64,000 nt of DNA from Perkinsus olseni (lineage: Eukaryota; Perkinsozoa; Perkinsida; Perkinsidae): positions 18,517-82,516 of the forward strand of contig JABANP010000216.1 of assembly GCA_013115135.1 (NCBI GenBank), written 5' to 3'. Shown here in pieces: positions 24,824-35,053 of this stretch (the first letter of the stretch is position 1; each line of letters opens with the position of its first letter). A program made the translations under genes and the position numbers. The notes beneath the pieces were generated by a model that saw nothing but the letters and a program-made list of their open reading frames with translations, ran no database searches and had not been told where the DNA came from.

Positions 24824-25051
24824 TCATCGAAGCTTTTTGCGGCAAAAAGCTTTGATGCATGAAAGGTGACCAGTTGCAAGCATATAGGTAATAAAAGAGA
24901 GTATACAAAACAATTCTTGCCAGGATTTTTTTCGCCAAAAAATCTCGAAAATCCGGAATGAAGAAAATTGGATGAAAATGATACGAATGGCAACTCCGAG
25001 AAGAAGAGCGAAAATGACCTCCGTAATAATCGTGAGTCTTGGTGGCGACAT
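24824..25051 (-). CDS. Possible small single-helix membrane protein
   Basis: From ATG at 25051 the frame gives MSPPRLTIITEVIFALLLGV and a continuing hydrophobic helix, then a basic tail, 75 aa in all. In cassette copy 1 the ATG is CTG and an A-run indel changes the tail, so only copy 2 could be functional. Short length and AT-rich context make chance likely. Confidence 0.25.
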   Translation of the reverse strand: MSPPRLTIITEVIFALLLGVAIRIIFIQFSSFRIFEIFWRKKSWQELFCILSFITYMLATGHLSCIKAFCRKKLR

Positions 25052-27062
25052 TATTGTTGAATGATACGTTCGCAGAACGGTTCATCATGAAAAAATGAAA
25101 ATAAAGAAAAATTTCATTTTCGACAAAATGATTTTTTCGATTTTTCACAATGATGAAAATATCATTTTTGACGTAGAGTGGTGTCTTCGAACGCTTTCTA
25201 CAGCGTTTTTTTCTGACACCTCTAGCCCTCCCTTCACGTCTCTACTACCATCTTTACCCGAAAAAAACTGGCAAATATCAGCGCTAGCTGACTGCGGCCT
25301 CCACCGGTCGATGATGGCGGAGTTCGGCGGTGATTAAAAGAATCCTGAGAAGAGCACAATGGTGAGTCGGAAAGTGACCGCGAACAAATCGCATCATTTT
25401 TCCATCACACAGAGCATGTGGTTTTGCACCGGCGTCAAGGCTACTACAGTTCGTGCAGAAAAGAAAAAGAGTCGAAAGTGAGAAGAGGAAGATGGAAAAT
25501 GCGATATTAAAAGAGTTCAATGTGAGCGGGAAAACTAACTAGGTTAACGAGACGCATCATTTTTTCAACACGCAGGGCATGGGAAGTTCAACCGCGTCAA
25601 GTCTACCATGGTTTGCTCGGGTCGATCGCGAAGAGTAAAAAAAAGAAAAAATAAGTAGGAAACGCGAATATTGACATCTGCTACAAGATGCACTTCGGAG
25701 GAGAAATGGCAAAATAGAAAACTAGAAGATTGCCAGCGAATCGGTGGGCACGAGAAATAACGTGAACTCGTACCACTCGTTTCTCAATTCGTGGATGCGT
25801 TCTCGTATGAAGTTTCCACTACCTTCCCCACCATGCTAACGACACTTCATTTAGTGATGCATCATGAGCAAAATGCAAGATGGCAAACACTTTTATATAC
25901 ACCGAAAATTAAAGTTAACGGGATAAATAGAATTTGTGACTGAATAGTTACAAAAATTTTTTGTTCGCTAATTCGATCCGTGACACATTTAGACAGTATA
26001 ACAATGCTAGGAGAGCTCATAGTTGAAATTTCAGGGCCATACGAGCTCTAGGTAAAAAGTTATGCCGGTGACACGAAACGGACTCTTCAGATTGCGCCTA
26101 CTGTAATTAACTGAAGGACAAACTTTGACCATGAAATGATTCTCATCAAAGGAATATCGTATAATAAATAATCACGTATCGTGCGCATTCTCGATAGGTA
26201 TACTATCTCAGTGTGATTCTCATGACCGTACTTAACCAAAGGATACTGAGTTTAGTCGCGGGTGAAGCTCCATTGTAATGACCATGTGGCGAACGCATGG
26301 CACGAACCGGTACGAAAGTCCTTGAGGAAAGGAAATAAATCGCAAGCACCACCACTGCGGCCTACGAGGCAATTACTTGTCCCGCCGGCGGACTAGTAAT
26401 TTCATGATATAAATATTCAACCGTAACTCCTGACAATTTAGTTATTTATTTCCGCAGGAAAAGTACATTCAAAAGAACACAGACACGCGCCTCGTCTAGA
26501 GCTACTACCTGATAATTTTCATGGCGCTGAGCAGACGGTGTTGCCTCCTTCGTCGTGCCCTTTTGCAATGACGTTCTCCAGAGAGTCTTCCGAGCTCCTA
26601 GTCGAATTGATGTGATGAAGAAGAGACGGGTTGGGGATAGCAGGGGAGACGACAATGACAACATCACAACACTTTTACCACAGAGGTTGAAGATGGGCTT
26701 CGACAAAAATAAAGATACGCTCCGGTCTATGAGTAGCTAGCTACTTTCCAATGGAGGCTCCATCCGGTTGAGGGTCGCACAAGAATAGCCGAGACCGAAA
26801 GATTCTCCCAGTGGTATCTTAGGTCGATCCATGCTTCCCACGGAGCCCCGCACTCTGCAGATTGGATACTCCCGAGGCATAGACCTACTCGTTCCCATTC
26901 ACCTTTGCTGGGAATATTCAACTAACAACGCAAAAACCGTTTTTCGTACAAATTACAACATAACACATAACCTATCATTCCCAACATATTTTCTTTCATG
27001 AATAGAATTTCACGACGACGTGAACAACAGCAATTGATGAGCGTAAATCATAAGCAGTGACT

Positions 27063-27992
27063 CTATTTCTGTGCGTCTTCCCACTTGCCGACCAGTTCTC
27101 TGACGCTATCGATGCTCTCGTAGGACCCCACAGTATAGTGGAAACCGACAACCCAGTCGATGCCAGTGTCGTAGCCTTGAGGCGGGTTGGCCGCGAGAAA
27201 AGAGAATATCTTTCGGGACCTCCCAGGATTTTTCTGCTCAGGGAACATCCCTACCAACTTTTCCGCAACTCTCTTCTTATTCAAGTGTGCGAAAGGGGAG
27301 ACGGAGGTGTAGAATTTAGAGGCATCTTTCATTTTGTCTGTTTGACAACGAACGTAGGTGCTGCCGGTACGTGAGAGGGAGAGGAGAAAGTAATCTTCAT
27401 TCTCGAGTCTGAAATCGCAAACTGAAAGACGGCCGAAGCGCCGTAGCTGACTACCCGAAGTGATATCGAAGGGTTCCACCGCCCGGCGCCGCACCGTCTG
27501 TGAAAAGGCTGTAAGCTATGATATTTCCATCACTCTTGAAGTGTGGATTCAATTTCACTTCGAGCTTTTTGTCGTCGTTCCAACGCAGCCTGCATGTGTT
27601 GTTTGACATTAGGCTGATGTCGCCAGGGAGTTGCAGAGAGACGAATGAGTACATCTTCAGTTTTCCACAGAAAAAAACGGACGGGAGAATTACGAATAAA
27701 ATCCATTGAAAAGGTTCCGAATTTATTTCCATCGTTAGACTCTCGATGGCCTCTCGAATAAACTTTTTTCAGGTGAACCAAACTTACCGAAATGTCCTTA
27801 AGGACTTCTTCCATGGAATTCATTCGTCCAGCCAAGGCATCGATTTGATAGGCGACCGAGGCCAACTGAAAGCAGTTGCGATTGACAAATTAGCGAAGGA
27901 GGGTTAGAGTTTACAGTCCTCTTGCTGCCGCTACTTCTTAGGGCCGTAGCACCTGCGAGTTGAAGTAAGACGGCGATAGTAGGAAGGAGCAT
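27063..27992 (-). CDS. Cassette gene A, copy 2: secreted lineage-specific protein
   Basis: From ATG at 27992: signal peptide MLLPTIAVLLQLAGATAL, a short intron starting GTAAAC, an exon with QIDALAGRMNSMEEVLKDIS ending at a GTAAGT donor, an exon with PGDISLMSNNTCRLRWNDDK and KSDGNIIAYSLFTDG, and a last exon with SVSPFAHLNKKRVAEKLV, ending at 27063. The two domains match gene C position for position in places (C-x-(F/L)-x-(Y/W) followed by a hydrophobic strand pattern; PF-HL-KK; a G-x3-F or W helix near the end). It is divergently transcribed from gene B. Function is unknown; it is likely exported. Exon edges in the middle are less certain than the two ends. Confidence 0.7.
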
Positions 27993-28318
27993 TACAGTTC
28001 GTGGCTACAACTGATCCTCACGAAGAACCAAGATTCAAGCTCCATGGTTACGGGGATTCTATCATGATGCTTGCAAAATGTGGTACCGCGGTCCATACAA
28101 TCAGAATCGATCGAAGCTGTTCATCGCTAGCGATTATTAGTCATATCATATCGCTAATCTTTGTCTACGGTTGCGTTCAGTCGGGGAAGTATCACACCGC
28201 GGGCGGAGTTCTACCTCCGAAGTAAATGGCTTGATTTACCAAGCTTTTGGAATCACTCGAGTTACGGGTGGTGTAAGACATCCTGGATGTCACATCCACA
28301 ACCCTAGGTGTGCGCCCC
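27991..28318. promoter_or_regulatory. Divergent A-B promoter, copy 2
   Basis: Identical over 328 bases to 20521-20848. It lies between the ATG of gene A copy 2 and the start of gene B copy 2, about 160 nt upstream of the latter. The GC-rich inverted repeat CTCGCTCGCCC / GGGCGAGCGAG follows at 28382-28430. Confidence 0.55.
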
Positions 28319-28478
28319 CTTCAGGAGTGTTGTATCGCTGTAGTGTACGCGTGCAGTGTGCGTAGTCCGCGCATCTTTAATCTCGCTCGCCCAACGCGGT
28401 GCAAAACCGTGGGCCGGCGGGCGAGCGAGATGTTACCCAAACTTAGGTATCTCTCGATACGTTTGAAATTTGCGACTA

Positions 28479-29122
28479 ATGCAGGCTCATCGCGTCAAGA
28501 TTGGCCTCGGTCCAGTTCCTCGCGGACCGAAGGCGTCAAACAAGAGGAAGCTCTGTGCTAAGCAGGGATGCCTGAAACAGGTAAGCATAATTCGACGGCT
28601 TTCTAGTTTTCTCCCTCTCTTCGATTAATGGTTGTTTTTCAGGCTCGCGACGGGAGTTCGCACTGCATCAACCACGGTGGTGGCCGTCGGTGCGAGGTCC
28701 CAAGCTGCACGAAGAGTGCCGTGGGCAGCAGCAATCGCTGCAAGGCCCACGGCGGAGGGAGGAGATGCACTGTGGATGGCTGTACCACCGCTGCCCGCCC
28801 AGGCCCCCGACAACTGTGCCAAAAGCACGGTGGTCGGGAGCCTAGGCGGGCTGGTGGGAGAGGTAGGTCTGGGCTGGCCACCCACTCCGAAGGTATGGTT
28901 GACAGGAGGTGGTTGGTTTACTCGCCTCCTGAGGATTCGCCTCGCTTCGACGTGCCGGCTCCTCCTTCTCAGGTAAGTGAGCTGACGCTGGCGGTCGAAG
29001 ACGGGAAGGGAAGCATGAACATCTGGAGAGTGGACAAGGCCGAGGAAGAACTAGTTTTTAATTCGCTTGGTGATGGTTTTGTTTTACTTGACATTCCTCT
29101 TCAGGTACCTCCCGAAGGCTGA
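28479..29122 (+). CDS. Cassette gene B, copy 2: HGGG cysteine-histidine repeat protein
   Basis: Exon 1 (28479-28580) and exon 2 (28643-29122) join through a 62-nt intron to give 193 aa. Three tandem units follow C-x3-GC-x3-A-x3-G-x3-C-x2-HGG, for example LCAKQGC, RCEVPSCTKSA and RCTVDGCTTAA, each followed by C-x2-HGG(G). Such units are known from plant WRKY19-type proteins and many oomycete and alveolate proteins and are thought to be small zinc-binding folds. The third unit is intact here but frameshifted in copy 1. A GTAAGT at 28973 and a CAG at 29104 bound 132 nt without a stop, so the C-terminal tail may be optional through splicing. The neighbouring secreted genes suggest co-regulation with A, not a known pathway. 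Confidence 0.75.
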
Positions 29123-29632
29123 AGGAACTTCAGTGAAGGTCGAAGATAGGTGTTCCATGCATTAGTGTGATTGATTCGATTGTCTATATGCGCGCTTGGC
29201 TCTTGCGTTATGAGCTTGTGGATCAATAAGGTGTATCATACACGCACATACAGTGTAATACACAGTGTAAACCCGAACCCAACATACACTGAGTGTATGG
29301 AAGCCACTGGGCTCAAGTTGAACCGTTCAACATATGTCTAATTTCATCTGGCTTTGGTAACACTCGGATGAAGCTGGAGCTCCGTCTACTATCTCCCCTA
29401 TTTGCTCTCGCGTAGGCACTGGCACTTGCTGTGGGACACTTCAGAACGGCTGGGCTACTCTACGAATTGTTAGCTTCTGTCCAACGCGAGTGTCCTAGGT
29501 ATACGTTCGCAGTTCCATGCGCGAACGCCGGTCGATCCGCTCATCTGGGCGCGCGTCTTTTCCAGTCACTCTCGTAGCAGAAAGGAATTCCTTCTTACCC
29601 TCATCTGTATCAGAATTTCTTCTTGCTCCCCG

Positions 29633-30365
29633 ATGCTCTCCATCATTCATATTTCTTCGCTGGTGGGACTCGTCTCAGCCATGACTCTTCAGAAGGCGGC
29701 CTATCGTGCCAGGGAGGGAATATCCGAGGTTGGACTTGGCCTTGTCGCAAAGGGAGGTCCACTCATCGTTGCTCGTTCAGCCCCCTCCCGCGGACTACAT
29801 TGGAAAAGACCCTCAAGGGCATTCAGTGGATGTGAGAGCTCGAGGAGGCGCTGTAGGGCCTTCAACTATCTGTCTCAGATAAGAGAGGAGGAGGACCATA
29901 CTTGTGAGTTCGACTACGGTAGCGGCAACGTGACGCTGAAGTTTTCAATCGAGTTCGACGAGTACACAGCTGCAGCGAATCTTTATGATGGCAATAACAT
30001 CTTCGAAATGACGTGAGTTTCGTCGACAGTATCCTCACGACAAGTTTTCGGCCACTTTCAGTGAGAATAGTCGTGAGGGCGAAACCACCATGTACTACAA
30101 CCCTCCGAGTGGCTTCGAGAGCGCCGAAGGCCCCACGAAAGACTTCGAGGCTGAGTTCAAATCCGTTAATCCCTTCCACCATCTCAAGAAGAAGGCACTC
30201 TCTTACCTCTCGCCCAATATCCGCTGCCAGAAGCTATTCGATGCAGTCATGTCCACTCCCCCACGCAAGTACAAGAAGGGCGTTGAAGGCTTCCTGCAGT
30301 TCTTGAGGGACACGCACGACGAACGAATTCGTAAGATTCATGCATGGAACGAGAAGTTCGGTTGA
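29633..30365 (+). CDS. Cassette gene C, copy 2: secreted lineage-specific protein
   Basis: Exons 29633-29728, 29781-29831, 29879-30012 and 30062-30365 join in phase (introns 52, 47 and 49 nt). Exon order, lengths and splice phases match copy 1. The product has a signal peptide (MLSIIHISSLVGLVSAMT), TCEFDYGSGNVTLKFSIEF, a YYNPPSGFESAEG linker and a helical end with FKSVNPFHHLKKK and GFLQFLRDTHDERI. About 194 aa. It differs from copy 1 by many amino-acid replacements but no frame lesions, consistent with both being expressed and diverging. No known family. Confidence 0.75.
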
Positions 30366-30981
30366 GGGAAGTTGGGATTAATTTTTTGTGTGAATCATGG
30401 TTGTTGATGTGCTGTTCGAGTGCGCCTCTTGCTGTGTTGTTGCTAGTGGTGGGCCTCCATTGGTGGCTAGTAGCCACTGGCTAAGTCTACTATGCTCGTG
30501 GAAAGTTGGCTATGGACGGGGAGGACCGTAATCTCTCTGAGCAGCTTCATGCTCAAATCGGCTTCGAGCCGCTCGCCCAGGCGAAGTTGCGCTGCACGAT
30601 CGATTTTACAGCTTTCGCTAAGCGGGCTGAAAGGTCGTTGTATGACAACTGATACGACTGGACCGTTGCGAATTTCAACGGCACTCGCTTACTATCCATG
30701 ACGAAGCCCATCGTGCTCATTGTGGCTGTTTGGCGAGTAATACAGTACCCGCGGCAGCGGCCTTTTTACTACTACTGCCGCCACCGATCAGCGGCGGCAA
30801 CGGCTCTCCTCGGTACATTTGAATGGACTGAAACAGCAGCAGAAACTAGCAGTGGCGAATCTTAACGATAGAAAGTCACTTCCTGAATTCTGCGACAGTG
30901 TCATCTCGGCTGTTTGAACCAGAGGCCGTCCTGTCGGCTGTTGGTATAGGTGCTGAGGACAACTTCCTTAGTAGATCTCAA
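30366..30981. other. Spacer with a copy of the D upstream block
   Basis: No supported gene. 30870-30965 is a copy of the 95-bp block found upstream of D copy 1. A CGGCGGCAACGG-rich stretch near 30750-30800 is low complexity. Confidence 0.4.
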
Positions 30982-31003
30982 GCCTTAGCCATCTTGGCTC
31001 AAG
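30982..31003 (+). ncRNA. Spliced-leader-like exon (candidate SL RNA gene or relic)
   Basis: The 22 bases match the dinoflagellate/Perkinsus spliced-leader consensus DCCGTAGCCATYTTGGCTCAAG at every position except the fourth (T instead of G); the core TAGCCATCTTGGCTCAAG is exact. It is followed at once by GTAAATGCC, a 5' splice site as in SL RNA donors. Spliced mRNA copies would lack that GT. No convincing Sm site was located; ATTTAT at 31061 is a weak possibility. It replaces part of the D upstream region. It may be a transcribed SL RNA gene, a dispersed SL pseudogene, or a chance match, the last being unlikely at this length. Confidence 0.45.
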
Positions 31004-31106
31004 GTAAATGCCAACAGCGAGAATTGCTTTCGCATCAGGCGTTCTGAGGCTCTAAAAAGTATTTATCGGTGAATCATCCTCTTGTGGCTTTGCCCTGGTT
31101 CCGGTG

Positions 31107-31929
31107 ATGATCATTGCGATGAGCGAGCGAGCAGCGAAAGTGCCTTTCTGAATTCTGGGAGAGTGTCCTCATCTCAGCTGTTTGAACCAGAGGCTGTCCT
31201 GTCGGTTATCGGTATTGGTGCTGAGGACAATCACTCAAGCTTATTGTCCGCTTCTTATGTCAAAATAGATTTCAAAGGATGTCGAGCGAGACATGCTTCC
31301 GAATCAGAAAAATCGGTATATCATCCGTTGCCAGTTCTGCCCTGGTTCCGGTGATGATGATCGCAGTGAGGGTTAGAGCAGCTCTCGTAGTTGTGTACCT
31401 CTAGGCTATGTCCGGCCATGCCGTCCTATCTCCAACCATCGTCAGCTCTAAACGTCCTGCCAGCATTCAACTTGACGTAGATTTCAAAGCCTTGACAAGA
31501 GACATCGAGAGACTCTTGGGACGGTGGAAGCCGAGGTCGGCCGATGAACGACACGCGAAAGTGAGACCAGCGAGCTAATCAACGGGACGATAGGTATGAC
31601 CTTGCCTTTATCAAAGCGTTAACCTGTGTTGCCACGCGCCTTGACATCATGGCTACACTTATTGTTACTTGATAGAATACCATTCTCTACTATTGCATAT
31701 TCATAGATGAAGTTGGGTATATTGGCAACGGTATAACTTAGGATCTGCAGGTTCGCGCCAGTCTGTGGTTACAGCGTCTCCGAGCCTTCCAGTGCGGACG
31801 GCAAGTCTCATTGCAACAAACTAGGAACGACTACGCCCTCCTCCTGAAACAAGGCTGCGTCACTGGTACACAGCAGCAGCTCGCGGGCTCTCAGGCCGAT
31901 CAACTCAGGCCACTTTCTGGCACCTCTCG
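31107..31929 (+). pseudogene. Cassette gene D, copy 2: dead, with a 5' partial duplicate
   Basis: A D-type start (ATGATCATTGCGATGAGCG) at 31107 is cut off after about 30 nt by a further copy of the 95-bp block (31135-31235). The main copy begins at 31352, but TAG interrupts the signal peptide about 16 codons in. The exon-1 helix (LTRDIERLLGRWK) and the exon 2 from about 31750 to TAA 31929 (RQVSLQQTRNDYALLLKQGC) are still readable. The protein-level similarity to copy 1 in exon 2 shows the gene was recently functional. Confidence 0.65.
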
Positions 31930-32190
31930 ATAAGGCTCCTTCTAAAGAGGATCTCACACCCCTGCAAAGGCACGTCGTGTGGTCGTTGAGAAGATGGGAA
32001 AAGGTGGTACTCATCCTGTCGCCAACTCTGGTGTCTTGTCGCCCCGGTAGCACACTATGCGAAAATTGAAATTTACACCTAAGGTTCATGCAGCGCTTGG
32101 TATTCCCAATTTTTGTGCTACCAGGCCAGCGTCAACCAGTCACAATTATCCCGCCCATTCTCTCGGATGCAGTACTAATCCAAATTAGCT

Positions 32191-32544
32191 ATGATAGCCC
32201 TGAATAGCATCCCGATTCCCGCGGCAGTTGCTCCCATTCTGATCGTCCTGATTCAGGTGGAAGCCCTGCTGGACCCTGCTGGTCGCAGGAAAACCGCTCT
32301 GAATATCATGGCGCGTCACGAGAACTTTGCATGTGACACAGAAGGCGTTATAGACAGATTTTTGGAGAGAATAAATCGGCAGCCGTCGTTCAGTCGGCTC
32401 GGGAGAGAGACGACGAAGAGGGATCTGAGTCAATCCGGGAAGGAAGATGGTAGTACGGGAAGGCACGGGCCTCTGGGAGTGGAACCCTTGACTCGAATGA
32501 GATCATCGCTGGTCATTTTAAGTGTCAGTCGGGGTAATGGTTGA
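32191..32544 (+). CDS. Possible small secreted protein, 117 aa
   Basis: A single ORF starts with a signal-like segment (MIALNSIPIPAAVAPILIVL) and continues with a charged helical region (ACDTEGVIDRFLERINRQ). The arrangement of signal peptide then short amphipathic helix resembles gene D in general form only. The C-terminal part beyond LGRETTK may be intron, since it becomes compositionally odd. No family is recognised. Confidence 0.4.
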   Translation: MIALNSIPIPAAVAPILIVLIQVEALLDPAGRRKTALNIMARHENFACDTEGVIDRFLERINRQPSFSRLGRETTKRDLSQSGKEDGSTGRHGPLGVEPLTRMRSSLVILSVSRGNG

Positions 32545-34765
32545 TTGGTGGCAAAGTGGCGTGATGTGGTAGACGACATACTTCACGTTAAATGCGGCCT
32601 CAAAGGGCCAACACAGGATTGCCGAAATTAGATGACCTCGTCGCTTCTTCCGAGTACTCTCTTGAGCAAGAGAGTTCGGGTTGGGCTCTGAACCCCGGCT
32701 GATTCAAGTTCATTGGGCCCAGTCGGGGTCTCTCATCGATAAATGTGTACATGATGTAAATAACGCAGCGAAAGGAGACGATACTACCTTCAGATTCCTC
32801 ACAACAGAGGCCCGCTCAGCGAGAGGGGACTCCACGGAAACGGAGACAGGACGCAGCACTTAGAGGTCGAAGATTTCAGCGAGAACTTGTCACGCGCCAC
32901 GAAATTGGGCGTAAGTAAAATCCGCGGTGCCGTTTAGGTGTGGTGGAAGAGAATCTTTTGCTGCGGGGACAACTACGAGATGCTCATCATCGGATTTTCA
33001 TATTGGAGAGGCAACTGCAGCGGTAATTTCGTGGCGCGCGACGGTTGAGATACGCTCCTGCAAGGTGCACCAGTGAGCGTCCACGAGTCACAAGCCAGCC
33101 AGCCGACTCGCCAACTCTTGTGTAAGACACGTTAGCTTTGGCGCTCCACAACCGAAACCTTTGACTTGCGTAGTGTACCCCTGGGCTGCCGGTAGTTCTT
33201 CGGTCTGCGCTTGCTCGGCTGGTCAGTAGAGGCTGCTCGACAGTAGCGTCAGTGGCTGCTGCCTGCTCATTATTGCACGTGGCATCATAGTGGCTGCCTC
33301 CTCGTTAAAAATGTCTTCCGCTGGAAGCGTAGTCCAGCCGGACGTATCCGAGGTTGATCCTTGTTCTACAGGAAATCGGTGCTGCACGAGAGCAGTGACT
33401 TCGAGCGGCCATTGCCTGTGCATCGGCCAGAAGAGAAGACCGTAGTCGACAGCGGTACTCCGAAAACTGACATCATTTTCAAGAGGTAGAATGCCGCCGA
33501 TGACCGATTGCAAAATCCCATCGCGTGGCTCACTCCCATGCTGAGGAAGTTGTGTGATGATGGCTAGCAGTAGCGAAAATTATGGTATTGGAACGATGAC
33601 ATCGGCTACTTAAACCGCGTAAAAATCTCGGAAAAGCTTGGAACTGCGACACGGGCGATTGGCATTCAATTTTTCTGTAATAACAATGCAATGACAAATG
33701 CGAGCTCGCGTGAAATTACTTCGCGACAGTGGGCTCTGTCTCACGAGACTGATGGATCGAGAACATCAGCCATGCTTTCTGGACTTCCGCCTGCCTCCGC
33801 GAAATCGCCGATCAAGCGCGGGTATTCAGCGTACCCCGTTCTCGGAGCTAGAGAGAGTTGTCAGCGTTATGAGTATCTCGCCTGTGTAGCCGCACATGTA
33901 ACCCATGGAACGCCGTGATAGAAACAGTTTTGCGACGCCTTGGTGGAAGCGTTTCCGTTACGTTCTATGCCCTCCTTCTTTGCATGCTCGCCGGTCCTCG
34001 CTATCGATTTATAGTGAGCAAAGTCTTGGCGCGCTATCCCAGGACCGCAGCCTCTGTCCTCTGTCTCCTTGATCAACGATCAAGCGCGCTCCTTTTTCGC
34101 TTGTTACGGTATGAGTAACCCACCTGTGTCGCTATATATCCTGGAACGACGAGAAAGAATGAATTTTACGGGAGAATGACGTCTTGTTTAAAGCGTTTCG
34201 GTTACGTTCTATGCCCCTCTTTCTTTGTCATCGGTCCTCACTATCGAAGGAATAGTGATCGAAGTCTTCGCGCGCTAGGAACAAAGAGCTTGCTGATAGT
34301 GAGGACCATAGCCTCTGTCCCCTTTCAGCTCTCCCAGGCTCCGAGAAGATAGTTGGCAGGAGACTCGGCGGAGTTTGGAGGACCTGATGCGAAGTATCGA
34401 CCCGCGTGCTGCCGGCGACTTCGACTTTCGTTCACTCACCATGACATGAGCTCGCTTCCTTATTAGCTTGCTTTTTGAGTTACTGTTACTGATTCAATCT
34501 AGTATTGGAATATCGGAGGGACAGAGAATTTGTGTTTGTCCATGATCAACCTAAGATACGCGATAGGTGATGGGCGCATAGGCATCGATTGGAGCAAGAG
34601 CATGAGGCTTCTTGGTCAACACTATCAATAACAAGTATCAGCAAACCAATTCCATGCATTTGGGCTCTCTAATCTTAGGGCTATGATGATGCGTCTCAGC
34701 GGAAGCCTCGTTTCGAGCGCAACCCATCCAAAGATTCGTTCTTACTGCAACGTAGAACTTTGCGA
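32545..34765. other. Spacer with repeats, one coding-like minus ORF
   Basis: No gene with motifs. A minus ORF at 33513-33223 (contains FRSTAVDYGLLFWPMHRQW) has coding-like composition but no recognised family. Copies of the 18-bp motif lie at 32889-32906 and 33025-33042. Near-duplicate blocks occur at 33945-34065 and 34190-34325. GATCAACCTAAGATACG at 34548 is a copy of the dispersed motif. Confidence 0.35.
33945..34325. repeat. Two diverged direct repeats with internal inverted segment
   Basis: Both blocks share GCGTTTC(C/G)GTTACGTTCTATGCCC, a CGGTCCTC(G/A)CTATCGA segment, GTCTT(G/C)GCGCGCTA and AGCCTCTGTCC in the same order. In the second block the CTCACTATC word reappears inverted (GATAGTGAGGACC near 34298), making a hairpin. 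Confidence 0.6.
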
Positions 34766-35000
34766 CAGTACGGGTACGGTCTAGTACGGAGTACGGTACG
34801 GGTACGAGTACGGCTCCGTACCCGTACTACCCGTCGCAGCGGTTCCCAAGCACCGTACTAGTACGCCGTACTTGAAGTACGGCGTAATTTGATACACGTA
34901 TGCGTTATTTAATATATTTAATTCGTACTAATTCTCCGTACCCGTACTAGGTTGACAGTTTGAAACGTACTGCGTACCGTACTTTCCTCGACCCCAGTAC
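34766..35000. repeat. GTAC-palindrome cluster upstream of the helical-repeat gene
   Basis: About twenty GTAC tetramers occur in 235 bp, mostly as GTACGG or CCGTAC on both strands, including CCGTACCCGTACTA twice. The density is far above the rest of the window. It ends about 50 bp before the first candidate ATG (35054) of the next gene, so it could be a regulatory array or a foldback sequence. Confidence 0.8.
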
Positions 35001-35053
35001 GGTTGCCCAGCTCTACTGCAACGTCCCTCGCCGCAGTGCCGCCCAGTCCACCT

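Larger units (their letters stand above)
24686..31930. repeat. Segmental duplication, copy 2 of the four-gene cassette
   Basis: Direct repeat of 17228-24160. Copy 2 keeps intact A, B and C and a dead D. It has extra sequence at about 29220-29300 (small ACAGTGTAATACAC-type palindromes) and a partial triplication of the D upstream region at 30870-31240. Confidence 0.9.
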
